From positions 156,748 through 220,747 of the forward strand of contig MNCI01006964.1 of NCBI GenBank assembly GCA_015680685.1: a stretch of 64,000 bases of DNA, written 5' to 3'. This document shows positions 10,961 through 23,974 of the stretch, piece by piece. The notes beneath the pieces are model-generated. The model was not told where the DNA came from. It ran no database searches and was given only the letters and a program-made list of their open reading frames with translations. Every line of letters begins with the position of its first letter. Positions within the stretch are counted from its first letter, which is position 1. The position numbers and the translations under genes are program-made. This DNA is from Gnetum montanum (taxonomy: Eukaryota; Streptophyta; Gnetopsida; Gnetales; Gnetaceae).

Positions 10961-12892
10961 AGGTAACTAACAAATCAAAGCTACTCGATTAGTCTTTAAA
11001 TTTACTAGGCTCTAAGATCTTTGAGTTCATCCTTTACATATATACCTAATGTTTCTTTGGTTTTGTTTGTTAATCTATTAATGATATGTCTTAGAAATAA
11101 TGTTTTAAGAACTTATGTAACAATGTACAATTGTTGCTTAATGCTACATCTAATAAATCTTTTGTTCCATGTTTTCATTCTTATATTTTCTTACAAATAT
11201 TAAATAACTTGTATTTTCTTATAAATATTTTAACATTTTCCTTCATCTATGGATGTAGTGTGACTTAAGGATTTCTACTAATCATTTGTCTCTTTTGTTA
11301 AGTTTCTAGAGAACGACTTCAATTTTTAACATCTACACTTAATGGTCTGTAGGGTGCATGCATTAGGAAAGGTTAAAGGTGACTTTAAGAATCTATATTA
11401 TACCCACCCATATAATACAACATGCTATTCATATCTAATCTTTTAAACCTTTCTTCTATATTGTATTTGTGTCAAATGTATGCTAACTATCATATGCTTC
11501 TTGTGATAAAGATGAGTTCATCATCATTATTATGGGATCAATCATCATTATATTTTTATTTTTTTATGGGCTTTCTACTATCCTTTTTGATGCTTTCTCT
11601 CATACCTTCTTTCTAATCCTCTTAAAGAATATTGTGCTTGTTCACTATGATTTAAAGCTCACTTCTACTAGAGTAATCACTTATGCATGTATATTTAGTA
11701 TACCTTGTGGACTAATTATGATAGTCATCTTTGTCATTACCTAAATAATCTCTATAAGATTTTTATTTAATTTTTTGTCTTTTATTTTTCTTAAGTCTAT
11801 TGAATCTTTTCTTGTTAGATAAAAGTTTGTACACTTTAACTATTTTAAGTTGGATCTTTCTAGGTTATTCATATGTTGAAGGTTGCTAAGGGTCGTAAAT
11901 CTATATTGTTAACCATCAAAGGCTATTAAGAAAAGTATATACAATGATGTTATATTGGATGTTTTCACTTCAATTCATTAGAGATCAATCCAATACAATT
12001 TTGTATAGTAACCCCTCATTGTAGGACCCCATGATATTATGTTATGTTGTGTACATGTGGTCAAAGTCAATTAAGAATCATGGGGTGCATAGTTAGCTAG
12101 ATTATTTTAATGATATATTTTCTAAGATATGATGATATCATACATGTGATTATGATTTATCATGACTATGCACATTGATCTTATTGAATGTATAGTACAG
12201 TGTTTCTAGTTGACAAGATGTAAGTGTTATGGGAGAAGATTGAGCACCGTGCATATATGATCTCAAACTACATGCTATGATTATGTATTATGACTATGAT
12301 GCTAGTATTGTTTAGTAGACCATGTTATGTAATTATGAATTAGTGTGTTTGGTCAATCATGTTATGATATTATAATGATTAGTATGCATGTTAAATTTAT
12401 ATGACTAGTTGGCATCTATTATGGTACATGTACAATGTTATGATTATGTTACAAATGGGCTATGATGTAGGTAGGATTGATTAGTATTTTATTTAGATGT
12501 CCTATAAGTGCTATATGTAGTGTGGGTTCTTGACATTAGTTGGAATAAGAAAAATAAAAGGAAATCTTAGGAAAAAAACTATACTAAAAGTGATTTATAT
12601 TTTGTTTATAATTAAGAAATATTTCATTTTGTACCCCTTCTCTCTTAACTATCTTTGTGCATCCAGGTTTATTCTAGTTCTTTCATTTCTTTGTTCTTAT
12701 TTATTTCTTAGTTGATTTTAGAGATATATGGAATGCTGGTAGGTTGGTTCGAGATAGGCTATAGTGTGGGAGCTTCAATTCAAGTTTTGGTGGATCCAAG
12801 ACTTTTTTGGAAGAATTTTGATGCCTTGGTTTGTGATTTCTAGTTTTGGTAGGCTATTCAAATTTTAATGGGTGTCTTTACTTGTCTCTTAT
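10961..12892. other. No recognisable gene; left flank of element D
   Basis: AT-rich sequence. Open stretches near 11021, 11422, 11532 and 12530 are rich in Phe, Ile and Leu codons simply because of T-richness. Part of 12040-12480 has the TATGATTATG-type composition also seen at 37480-38250, but no firm alignment can be claimed by eye. Confidence 0.45.
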
Positions 12893-13791
12893 TAATGAGC
12901 GGTGGAGTAATTCAAGAACCAACCATATGAGATAGAAGTGTTCACATGTAGCTTGGTAAAATTCTATGGACAAGGAAATGTAGTTATGCTAGCAATTAGT
13001 TTAAGTTCATGATCATTGTCTTCCCATTTGGGCTAGTAAAATTGATGCATATGGTTTAACTCATGATGAAGTGTATGATGTGTTGATGTTGTAGGGCCAT
13101 ATTACTTCTAGTGAACATAAGGTAAATGAAGTGGTTTCTAAATCTAAGTAATAGTAAACGAATCTAATCTAAAATAGTGCAATGGACATATTTTCTTGAT
13201 TCTTTGCACATCTTGGACTTATGTAATCATTATTGGGATTACCAAGTATCTCGCTACTGGAGGAACCAAGTGATAATACTACTGGGTTACCAAATGATCA
13301 CACTTAATTCTTGGAATTAGTTGTATCCATTTCGCTTAACAATAGTAAAAGTAAAGTTCATGGAAAAGTAAATTAGTAACTAGGAAAACAATATACATTA
13401 TACTAAGTTAACATAGTAGACACTAGTCTAAGTAAACAGTAAGAAATCTATCTGATGTTGCAATGATGTAAAGTAATCTCGATCTTATGAAATGTATCTA
13501 AGTACATTCCACTCAAATAAAGACTCCATTCAATAACTTATCATCACACTATGGGCATGCATTGGTATGTGCTAAATGCTAAAATTAAGATAAAAAATAG
13601 ATAAAATTTTGATAATGTTGGAATGAAATTGCTATTGGACCATGCACCTAAGTGTGATATTTACAGGCTTGCATGTGTTTATGATATTAGGTATCTAACA
13701 TTGTAGCTTATGCCCTAATATCAAGGATATGATATTGTAGCTCTGATATTAGATTCCTAATATTGTAGCCTTACAAAAGTTTGATTTATCA
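12893..13791 (-). repeat. 3' LTR of element D
   Basis: About 899 bp. On the + strand it begins TAATGAGCGGTGGAG (TGATGAGCGCTGGAG in the partner at 22070) and ends TTGATTTATCA. Long stretches match the right LTR, for example AGTAAAATTGATGCATATGG and GAACATAAGGTAAATGAAGT. It is followed by the polypurine tract. Confidence 0.85.
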
Positions 13792-13803
13792 TACCCCCAC
13801 AAC
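13792..13803 (-). other. Polypurine tract of element D
   Basis: On the - strand GTTGTGGGGGTA directly abuts the LTR start TGATAAATC. It is the best-preserved polypurine tract of the four related elements. Confidence 0.65.
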
Positions 13804-13829
13804 TAACTAAAAATTTTTTCCTCAAGTTA

Positions 13830-16420
13830 AAAAAAAATGAGGATAGAGTTCCTAACAAAATTGGGAGGTAGATTTACAAAATGAGGCTCTGAACTACCTT
13901 CTTTTCTCTTCAAATCCTCTAGAATTTTTACATAATTCATGATAATCAATCAATATTCTAGCTAGATTTGTTACTACATCCTTCTATCCTTGGTAGCTAG
14001 CTTTCATTGCTTTCAGTTTAAAGTTTTCCACTTGGAGTTTTTGCAAAGAATCTTTTCAATTTGTAAACTCTTTTTCATACAAAGCATAGGTGGCTACTAC
14101 TTGTTATTCTAAATCATTCCTAGGCCTACCTGCTATTAACATGGCTAAGTTAGCATAACAGAGCTTAGCTAATGCCACGTACTATTTTAGGTTTTCTATT
14201 TGCAGGTCTTTATTTTCCACTTCCGCTTGGTGGATAAGGGCATAACTATATAGGAGGGGTTTCCAATCAGGATTTTGTGATAAAATGGAGCTGATTCTGG
14301 CCTTCAAAATCTAGATTTCTTTCTTATTGATTTGCTTGTACAAGCCCACCTAGTCACGTAAGTGTTCCTTGAACCTCTTGTGTCTCTTTGCCTTGTTTTG
14401 TCATGTGCTTATTTCAATGGCTAACTTTTGTCAGATGGTGTGTACCTCCTTCATTGAGAGGGTTCTATTTTCTCTTACAAGATGACTCATGTTTTGGTTG
14501 ACCCTTACCAACTATTTTCTCAATTAGTGGATGCTATCTTTTAAGATGTTTTTCTACTTTTTCACTATGGTCAACCTCATGTTATCAGCAGCAAGTTGTT
14601 TATTTTCTTCTTGAACTATGATAAGTGCCTTCACATGTGCATATATTTGTGCTTTAGTTACTCAGGCATTCCATACCATTTTCTCCTTCTTAGTTTCTAG
14701 TTGTTTATTTTTCTTGATTAGGTGATTTATTTTCTTTGTTATGAATTATTCTATCTAGTCAATACAATGAATTGTGTAGGATCTCTTCATTTAGTGCTTA
14801 GGGCTGCAAGCTCTTCTTGTAATCTTAGAATTTCATTTTTTGCATGTTCTACCCTTGTCTATGCCATGATTAGTTTTCCCTTGGTAGCAATGAGTTTAGA
14901 CTGTACTATAGTGACATCACAAGGGATGTCAAAAAGTGTTGCCATGACCTACCCAGTTTGCAATAGTCTATCGAGCACATCCTCATAATTAGTAGGAATC
15001 ATTGAGGTCCTGGCTAACATCTAAGAATGTTTGGCTATAGCTAGATCCATTAGTGATATAATAGGTACATTGAAAGATTCCTTTATGTGATTATTGTTCA
15101 TCTTTGCTACTCCCATTGCATCTTGGTATTGCATTATCACTACTATAGCTCTTTCTTTGATCTCTAGCACCACTTGGAATGATGTAACACTCCCAAAGAT
15201 CTATTGTGACCATTGCACCTCTCCTCTTAACTATAGTGAGATTTATCACTTGTTGGATCTACTGAAACTATGGGCTAGATGGCACTATTGATAACTCTGC
15301 AAAGATTGGCCTCCTCCCTTGTTTCCTAGTTGATGGTTTCTACAATCTATTGTAAATGATTGATCAACAATCTATAATCTTATAATAACAATGGTGGAAC
15401 TTTCTATTGTTGCTCTTGTTATTTTTGTTGTTGCCCTTGTTGTTGTTGGTGCTACTACTATTTCTCCTATTGTTGCTCTTGCTCTTGTTCTTCACCCTAA
15501 TCTTATTTGGATGGTGTTGGTTTGAGAAATTTAGCATATGAAGCATTTTGAGCTCTCCTAGAAACATCATTAGTGTATTCTAGGATTTTGGCTTGCTTGC
15601 ACAACTTCTAGATAAGGTAAGGAAATGGAAGTGTTGGTTTCCTTACCTTCCTCTTTTCAAAATACTCTTGAATTTTCATAAAATAGAGTTGTATGAGATT
15701 AGCATTATATTTGCCCATCAAAATAACACTTCCTTTAGCCACATGAGTGAATAGTCAATTGAGTCCTTTTGTTGGGAACACATGATAAGTTCTAATTTTG
15801 AAGTAGATTCTTTCTTCTAGAGTTAGCTCATTATAGCCCTTATCGTCTTTGCCATATGCCCATTTCAATCATAGTTTTCTAGTTTTAGGATTAGATTAGG
15901 TGGATAGATGTGTTATCCTTGCTCCTTTTTTGGGCATATTTAAACCTTCTACAATTACCTTGACTAAGAATGAAACTCAAACTCCTCCAATATCGACTAT
16001 AATACTTTCTTCTTTGTTGTGCCAAAACTAATAGGTCTCTCCAAGGTACCATTTTCCATTCAGTGACAGTTTTGGCCATAGTGGTGACACTTGGAGTTGC
16101 ATCCTCACTACTTCAGGAACAAATTCCATGAATGGACCAAAGTTCATTTCCACAATGATTGTGGTTAGTGGATCTTTCTTGGATGGCTTGGAGGTAGTCC
16201 TATGACAATGTGAGGCATTGTCTTGGAACTTGTAATTATTTTGCCTCTTCTTGAGTTGATTGTCCCATAGCAGGAGTTTTTTTTTATGAATGCTAAACGA
16301 TTGGGATTCTTGCTCCTTGTGTTCTAGTTCTTGTCCTCTAGATTAGCCTCTACCTTGGCATTTTGGTCTCTTACTTGCATGTTGTGAGGGTTCTCCTTGT
16401 GCTTCTCTTTTTAGGACCAT
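13830..16420 (-). pseudogene. Element D third ORF, broken
   Basis: It starts at ATG 16420 and ends near 13830, with stops throughout. The block around 16125-16140 (AACTTTGGTCCATTC on the coding strand) matches A near 4125-4140. A Gln/Glu-rich run lies at about 15395-15495 (CAG/CAA repeats, some decayed to TAG). From about 14900 to 13900 the sequence is Lys/Glu/Leu-rich and coiled-coil-like. It occupies the same place as the third ORFs of A and B. Function unknown. Confidence 0.6.
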
Positions 16421-17010
16421 ATGCAATTATAAAGTAATTGGGATTACTAAGGTATTACATTTATTTGTAATAGTTTTATAGCTCATTCATATCCTTAGTT
16501 TCATTAAGTTCTTAATTCATTAGGATTACAGAGTTAGACATTTTTTTTGTAAAAATGTACCCCATAAGTATTAATCTTTTATAACCCTTCATAGTTGTCT
16601 AATTTGTTCTTATTTATGGTTTATGATGATGGTTATGGTTCCTTAAGGACATTATTTGAGTGTTTTGGCATTAATATGTGTGATTATTCTTTAAAAAATC
16701 AAATTTTACTTCATACTTACCCTTAAAATATCTTCTAGGAATTAGAATTTTTCAAAAAAATCAACTTAGATTTTTCTCATTAGCACCCCCCATGACTAAG
16801 GTGAGCACTCTAAGATTAAATCAACTTGAAATGCATGAAAATTGAAGTGATATTAGCTAAGTTATGGCTTGGGAAAGTGACAACATCAAATTTTAGATCA
16901 AAAAACAAAATTTGAAAAATCTCCCTTTGCTCAAATGAAAAATGGTGAAAAGCTTTCCAAGTGTTTGTCGACATATATAGGTTTTATGGGACTTGACATT
17001 GAGGGCCCAA
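16421..17010 (-). promoter_or_regulatory. Decayed internal promoter and leader of element D's third ORF
   Basis: On the - strand a GGGCCC motif and a CCTATATATG TATA-like box (about 16971-16982) precede a leader ending near TTAGTCATGG (about 16790-16800). That end aligns with the CTTAGTCATGAGG that follows the 5' splice site in A. The GTAAGC donor itself is not preserved and the acceptor before ATG 16420 is unclear, so this is a weaker copy of the A/B arrangement. Confidence 0.4.
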
Positions 17011-18490
17011 GAAATTTCACTTTTCATAAAGGTTTAATGGAAAAAATTGATTCTATGGGATGTTTGGAAGGTTTTAGGATTACTTAGAGGGTTTAGATGA
17101 TGGATATAGGTGATTTTTGTCAAAAATGCATCATTGAAAGTTTATAGAGAAGGAATCTTAGGCTATGAAAATTTATTAGATGGATAAGAAGGGTAATGGA
17201 TTCATGTTTTTAGAATGAATAGTTTGAGATGATATGGAAAGTTTTTATTGACGTTTTGTGATGTTGGAAGGTTCAAGATGATGTGGAATTTCTTGGTAGG
17301 TATAAGATACAATAGTTATACAAGTGGATCCTCCCTAAAGTAGTCTTAAACCCTTAATGCCCTTGTATAACCATGTATAAAAGTGTTCTTAGGCACTTAA
17401 AGAGTTGAATGTAATGCAGACCTATTTAGCAAAACACACATTTTAGTACCATCGAATTTGGAAAATAACTCTATGTTACAGAACACCATAAGTCATGGCT
17501 ATTCAAATAGTGAGATGAGATGTACTTAGAAGGGGTTGCAGAAATTAGGATGTGAGGTGTCTTACCTTCGGCATAATGAATTCTTTGTGTTTTATTAGTG
17601 GTTAAAGTAATTAATAGTCTTTCTGACCAAGATTCAAACCAAGTACAGACCACCATCTAGTGACATCACTTCATTTCATCTCTTGGAATTACAATTGTAA
17701 GACTATCAATGTTGCAAGAAGTATTATCACTTGGTGTAAAGTCCAAGGACAGATTTTATTTATTGCACTTTATTTATTTCTATATTTCTAAGAAGTTGCC
17801 TATCTTTAAGCATGCATGACTTTTCTTTCTAGTGGGACCCCTAGAAATTTATTTTATGCTTTTTTATTTTTATTTGTATTAACCTTTTAAGGTAGCACTT
17901 ATTTTACTCTTACTTCCATTTTTCATTAGATCTACAAGTATATAATACTACCTTAACAACATGATAAAACTTACAATAGTAATCCAAAAGAATCCACAAA
18001 TCTCCTTGATGTCACACCTTTTTCATTCTCACTTGGTTCTTCACTTTTCTATCTAGGAATAATGATCATGGGTTTATTCTTAGTTGTATGATAGAAAATA
18101 ATATAATTATGGCCATGGTAAGAACCTCTTATTAATGGAATTGATGGATGGATGGTATGGGCTGACTATTCAAATAATCAGTCCCTTATGACTAGATAAC
18201 ATAGAGAAATATTCACTTTATTGGACTACATCTTGTCTTTATTCAATGTGTCTTATTAGTAATCAAAATTATTTACAAAGAATTTTAAAAAAAAGTATAA
18301 AAGAAAGGAAAAAAATTATAAAAATTATGAAAAAGTATAAAGAATGAAAAATGTTAAAAGAATAGAGAATGTTAAAGAATCAAAAGATATCAAAGAATGT
18401 CAAAAAAATTCAAGAAATGAAAAGTATCAAATCATGAGAAAAAATTAAATAATGTGAAAAAAAATAGAAAAGCACTTATTAATTCTAGAA
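17011..18490 (-). other. Non-coding middle of element D where RT/RNase H/IN would lie
   Basis: No RT, RNase H or integrase motif is visible in any frame. The 18280-18480 part is a purine-rich AAAAATTATGAAAAAG-like stretch. A short tRNA-like B-box match (GGTTTGAATC on the - strand near 17634) is isolated. Elements B and C carry about 3 kb of pol here; D has either lost it or descends from a line without it. Confidence 0.55.
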
Positions 18491-18778
18491 TCAAAGTAAC
18501 GCATCTCCTCCATTACTGAACTCATGGGCAAGTGTTCTAAAAATGCTTCCTAGATCTCTTGGATCACACATGCTAGGTGGTTCACTTACCGTATTTATTA
18601 ATTTAACTCTTTTGTTATTATCGCATGTAATTTTGATGGTAGTGGAATTTTGATCATCTAAGTCCTTGTTCTCTTTTCTTTTTGGTGTATGATTATGACT
18701 AAATAATTTCGTTGTTGGGTCCTTAGTTGGAGTTATTTTCTTAGATTGGAAATTAGTAAGTGAGCTAGATGTTTCCAT
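18491..18778 (-). pseudogene. Short open frame after the protease of element D, unrecognised
   Basis: A 95-codon open frame rich in Ser, Thr, Lys and Asp, starting with METSSSLTNFQ. It lies directly downstream of the protease remnant, where B and C run on into the RT. It could be the residual polyprotein tail of a gag-PR-only element. No family resemblance is visible. Confidence 0.35.
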
Positions 18779-18867
18779 GTATGTTTAAGACAATTTTTGG
18801 TTCGTAGTCAGTGGCCACAAAGTATCTTTTGGATAAGTGGATCCTACTATTTATTTTTCACACATTT

Positions 18868-21800
18868 TTATTTCACTGTTATGGTGACTGTGTTAACATT
18901 TTGAAGTGTTGGTTCGCTATTGCACCCTTTACTTTTAGCCATAATGCAGGGAATTCGCTGCATATGCATGGCTCTGTGCATGTCTTCTTTAGAGATCTCA
19001 ATAGATAAATCCCTCATACTTAGCTTAGCATCAATTATGTTGAGCCATTCTCTCTCCATAATGATTGGAAATTCCTTATTAGCATCTTTCACATCGATTA
19101 CTGGAAAGTCCACTAGATAAGGTCACCCATTAACAATGGTCACTACATCTATTTGTCCCAAAGGAATGGTGATAGAATGATCTACAAACTACAACAAAAT
19201 GTTGCACTCTTTCAATGGTGGTAAATTCCATGCTTGATATGTTTCGTAAGAGATCAGGTTTACCCTGGAACTTGAGTCTAATAGAGCCTTACACAATAGG
19301 TTTCTAGCTACTCCTAGATAAATCAAAGGAACTCCTAGATTAATTCTCTTCTTAGGGAGTGGTCTTACCTTTATTGAATCTATAATGATTTTAGTGAGCA
19401 TGACAGTCTATATGTTTGTATTCAATGATGATGGAAGCTTTTCAATTGTAAGAGAATCTATGGTAGGGGAAGTTGGTCTTGATGAAGCTCTAATTCTACT
19501 AGTCTTATTAGGACTTGTCCTAAAGAAATAACATTTCTTTGTTTGGCCCTTAGTGTTGCTAGTAGGATTATCTATTTGAATTTTCATTGCCCTTGTAGCT
19601 TTTCTTTGCTATGGTTGTGATGGAAATTCCCCTTACATCATGGGTGGTGGCACTAGTGATAAGGGGTTTGAATTTTGATTTGAAAATTTAGCTATTTGTG
19701 GTTGTACATACAAGTCTAAGTTGGTCCTTGGTGGTGTCAATATGTGGTATTATGGTGAATAATACTAGGGGTCTAAATAGTTTTGTTTGTTGGTGAGATT
19801 TGATCTTGAATGTAATATCCATATAAATTTGGTTGCCTATATGGATATTATTGCCTTGGTAGTGGCATTACCCATGTCTACGATTACTACCACTACTACT
19901 AATATTGCTCCTGTGGTTGAGGGTAGGCTCCACTTGGGTAATAGGTTGGCTAGAAAGGTTTCTTGATATTACCTCAAGGGTAAGGAAGTCTACTAGGCCC
20001 CTGTGTTTTGACAAAGCTCAGATTGAGTGCATATACCCTAGATTCTTGCAAGTGGATCATAATAGGATAACATCCTTCAATATGTTCATACTAGCACACC
20101 TTGCATCCTTCTTCTTCCTTTGAACTAGAGTTAATGTATCCTTCAATAGTAGCAACGTTTCCTTTATGCTTGTAACTATCTCATCTATAATGTCTTTTCT
20201 TCGTCTTTTCCTTGCCCTTGTTGAGTGCTTGTTTAGTCTTTTCTTTTACAATATTTAGGGTCATAGCAATCTTGTCATCCACTAAATCCCAAACTTTCTT
20301 TACCCTAGCTACTATACCATTGACTAATTTTTGAATAGGTAGAGTCTTTTACTAAATAACATCGTCCAAGGCTTCATTCTCTTTCTTTTCACATATTGAC
20401 ACATCTCTTTTTTATATTGATGAATCTTTATTGTAATCTTCAATTAATTCCCTTTTTCAGTTGCTCAATTAGTCTTTGAATTCAATGGACAATCATTTCT
20501 AATAATCTCCCTTATGTGTAAATACCAATGGTCTTTCTGGTTTTGTTCCATAACACATCTACAATGTGCCTGAGCTATTCCTCTAATGAAAATTCATGGC
20601 CTGGGCACCTATGGAATATTGAATTGTATCTATCCATTTTTGCATCAAGGGTGTTATGAATCTTTTGCTTCCATCCATAGATTTGTTTTCTTAAATTTGA
20701 GACTCATGAATAGGTTTGGTACTTGTCATTAAATATTTTGAACATGGTACTCTAGCATCTGATGGATTCAAGTTCCAGTGACTTGTACAAGCTCTCTGCC
20801 TCCTTTACAAGTGTTCTTAAAAATAACTTTAACTTTTGTCAATCACTCTCAATTTTCTAGTGGGCACAAGAATCATGGAAATCTTGAAGGTGATGTTGTG
20901 GATCAACATTGTAGCCACCTTCAAATCTTGTCATATTATTCATGTCTAGCTATTTGATTCGGCTATCCCTCATGTTCCTAGTTGGTATGCGAAAAGATTC
21001 CTGGATGTTTATCATACTTCAGGTTGTCATAAGGGGTTCATCATTATAGTCGAGTCCATATGCTTTGTTGTAGTGGTAACCCCTTCTATGCTCATTCCTT
21101 ACTTGATCCTCTCTTCTATCCCTTCATCTCCTTTGTTCATGTTCTTCAACTTCTATATTAGAGTGCCTTGAATATTGATCATGATAATCATAAGTCCTCC
21201 TTTCTTCTCTATCATAGTCCTAGTACTTGTGTCATCTTTTGTCAAAGTCCTTTGATGATCATGATGAGGTAGATGATGTGGTTAGAGAATTATGTTGGCA
21301 TGTTCTCCCTTCATGATTCTTATATGCTTCTTTGTAGGATTTGGTAGGAACCCTTGGCCTTGAGTCCCACTTATACCTTGAGTCAGTAAAATCCCCCTTA
21401 GATGTCTCTGCTAAAGTGGAATGAAGTTGGGCTTTGATAGGTTCCTTAAGTTTGAAGATAGGTGTTTTTAAAGGCTCATGATTTTGGTGGAGTTTCTCTA
21501 AAATGAATGCATCAACATCAAGTTATTCTAAGATAATAGAAGTGTTGGCCTACTTCCCTTTATTATGTACATGTTTGACCTCCATGGCAGCATCTGTCCT
21601 CATTTGCTCCTTTGTGAATTCATAAGGTGTTATCATGTGCTGAGTCACATGATACCCTTCCTAAATTTAATCCAAATTCATTACCCTTAAGGCAATTATG
21701 AGCATGTTTAGTGCTACATGTTCTGGAGGCAAGATAATGTTGCTTTGCATGTCCCTCAACCTCATTTGATTATCTTGATGGAAGATGAAAGTGAAGTCTA

Positions 21801-21951
21801 GATGGTAAGGATCAGTATGAGCATAAGTGATTCTTGTTTGCATTGGCATCCCCCATTCTTCTTCATCAATGATTCTATCATTGCTTCTTATTATCTCCTT
21901 GGTAGGTAATGGTTGATCTTTACTTGAAGCAATATTATAGTTTTTAGACAT
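18868..21951 (-). pseudogene. Element D gag and aspartic protease, broken
   Basis: Gag starts at ATG 21951. The N-terminal domain (YAHTDPYHLDFTFIFHQDNQ, about 21830-21775) matches those of B and C. A zinc-finger-like C-x2-C-x(Y/E)-H-x3-C motif lies near 20075 (CKVC.YEHIEGC, one stop replacing Gln). The protease has LLDSSSRVNLISYETY at about 19290-19240, where relatives have LDLG, followed by FPIIMEREWLNIIDAKL near 19060. Several frameshifts and stops interrupt it. Confidence 0.8.
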
Positions 21952-22050
21952 TATGTTTTAAGTATGCCTTTTTTATGGTTGTATGGTTTAACTTTATGTT
22001 TTAGATACAATGAAATTTGAGAAATTAATTAGTAAGCATACATTTATGTG

Positions 22051-22069
22051 TCCCCAAAAATGGAATCAA
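22051..22069 (-). other. Primer-binding site of element D (decayed tRNA-Asp)
   Basis: On the - strand TTGATTCCATTTTTGGGGA directly follows the LTR end ...CTCATCA. It matches the element C site (TTGGCACCGTTGCCAAGGA) after several substitutions. Plant tRNA-Asp 3' ends would pair with the undecayed form. Confidence 0.5.
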
Positions 22070-22900
22070 TGATGAGCGCTGGAGTAATCCAACACCCAAC
22101 CATACAAGATACAAGTGTTCATGTGTATCCTAGTTAAATTTTGTTGATAAGGTAATGTTGTTATGCTAGTAATTAGTTTAAGTTCGTGATCATTGTCTTC
22201 CCATGTGAGCTAGTAAAATTGATGCATATGGTTTAACTCATGGTGAGGTGTATGATGTGTTGATGTTGTATGGACATATAACTCCTAGTGAACATAAGGT
22301 AAATGAAGTGGTTTCTAAATCTAGGTAACAATAAATGAATATAATCTAAACTAGTATAATGGGCATTTCTTCTTGATTCTCCACACATGTCTTGAACTTA
22401 TATAATCGTTACTGGGATTATCAAGTATCTCACTAGTGGGGGAATCAAGTGATAATCCTACTAGATTACTAAACGATCACACTTACTCTCAAAATTAGTT
22501 GTATTTATTCTACTTAATAATAGTAAAAGTAAAGTTCATGGAAACATAAATTAGTAACTAGGGAAACAGTAAATGTTATACTAATTCAAAAGAGTAAACA
22601 TTAGTCTAAGTAAATAGTAAGAAATCTAAGTGATGTTGCAATGATGCAAAATAATATTGGTCTTTATTTCCAGTCATGAAATGTGTCCAAGTACACTTCA
22701 CTCAAATAAAGACTCCATTCAATCACTTAACATCACACTACAGGCATACACTACAAAGTGCTACATGCTAAAATCAAGAAAATAAACTAACAAAAGTTCA
22801 CTAAGGTTGGAATGAAATTGTTGTTGGACCATGTGCCTAAGTGTCATATTTATAGGTCTACATGTGTCCATGATATTGGATATCCAACATTGTAGCTTGT
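22070..22900 (-). repeat. 5' LTR of element D, first segment (split by B)
   Basis: It begins TGATGAGCGCTGGAG next to the primer site and breaks off at GTAGCTTGT, where element B starts. The uninterrupted partner LTR reads GTAGCTTATGCCCTAA at this place. The remaining end resumes at 35985. Confidence 0.85.
22896..22900 (+). repeat. Target site duplication of element B (left copy)
   Basis: CTTGT here and at 35985-35989, both flanking TGATGAG...ATTCATCA. A 5-bp duplication is usual for LTR retrotransposons. Joining the two sides gives back the D LTR reading frame of bases seen at 13700-13715. Confidence 0.9.
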
Positions 22901-23741
22901 TGATGAGCAATGAATACCCCTACTCTCAACCATATGAATCACTAAGTGTTCACATGTGATTTGATCAAATTTTGTGGACTCTATATCTTCTAGTACATTA
23001 GCCTCTAGGAAGTGAACTTATCATAACAATCATTTATTGTCTTCCCACTTACACTTGTGATATGCAAAGGTATGATTAAGTGTAATCAAGGTGTATAATT
23101 TTTGGTATTTTATGTTTTATGTTTTGGGTACTTAAAATAAAGAATGAAAGAAATGAAGTAATTTAATTAATAATTTAATTTAACTAAATACACCTAACTA
23201 AACTTAACATCAACATCTATTCCCACTTGGTGTACACATCTTGAACACATTTAGTGCTACTGGGTTATCAAACATTAAGTGTTATTAGGATTACCAAGCA
23301 CCAAGTGTATGCTCAAAGTGGTCGTACTTATGTGCCTAATTAATTGTTACTTAATCTAGCTTAGTTTATCCTAATTAATTAATTAATTACTTAAAGCATT
23401 AAAGAAAATTACATAGGACATTAAATGCATAAATAAATAATTAATCTATTTCCAAGTGATGCAAGGTTTATCAAGAAGCTCATCTTTATTGCCGCACACA
23501 CTGCTATGCTAAGGTATAATAGTGCTTAAATAAAGATCTGTACACTTTTGACTTCTACTGTAAACACTTAGAAAAATATTCTAACTTCCAAATGACAAAA
23601 CTACAAGAGCTCCATAGGTGAGCACATATTTATAGGGGAAATAGACACTACATTGATAGGGCCACGTCAACGCATCAAATCATGCATCGATAGGGTATAG
23701 TTAATAGGGCCTAGTCAACACAGCCAATCTTTGATTCATCA
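22901..23741 (-). repeat. 3' LTR of element B
   Basis: 841 bp. It begins TGATGAGCAATGAATACCCC on the + strand and ends TTTGATTCATCA. It contains the TATA box (CTATAAATA on the - strand, about 23627-23636) and the polyadenylation region CAATAAAGATGAGCT (about 23475-23495). The partner is 35089-35984. Confidence 0.88.
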
Positions 23742-23754
23742 TATCCTCACAACT
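23742..23754 (-). other. Polypurine tract of element B
   Basis: On the - strand GTTGTGAGGATA abuts the LTR start TGATGAATC. Confidence 0.6.
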
Positions 23755-23974
23755 AAATAAAAAAGTTGTTATTGAGTTCTTTACAAATTTGGAAAGGTAT
23801 GGAATTATTGATTGATGATAGACATATGATAAACTCAAACAAATATGAAGTGTTTGAGTGTATGGATATACAATCATTACAAAATTTTCTAGTATTCAGA
23901 ACTACAAAATTGAACACTAGGATGAAATTTGACAAAAACATTCTCCTCTAATGGTGTGAAGATGATGGAGAAGA

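Noticed and set aside
15364-15570. Asn-rich protein (NNN runs)
   Set aside because: It is the wrong frame of a CAG/CAA (Gln) repeat in the third ORF of D.
17471-17656. Possible tRNA-like SINE (GGTTTGAATC near 17634)
   Set aside because: The only A-box-like stretch lies about 20 nt from the B-like motif, far too close, and no shared tail or target duplication is seen.
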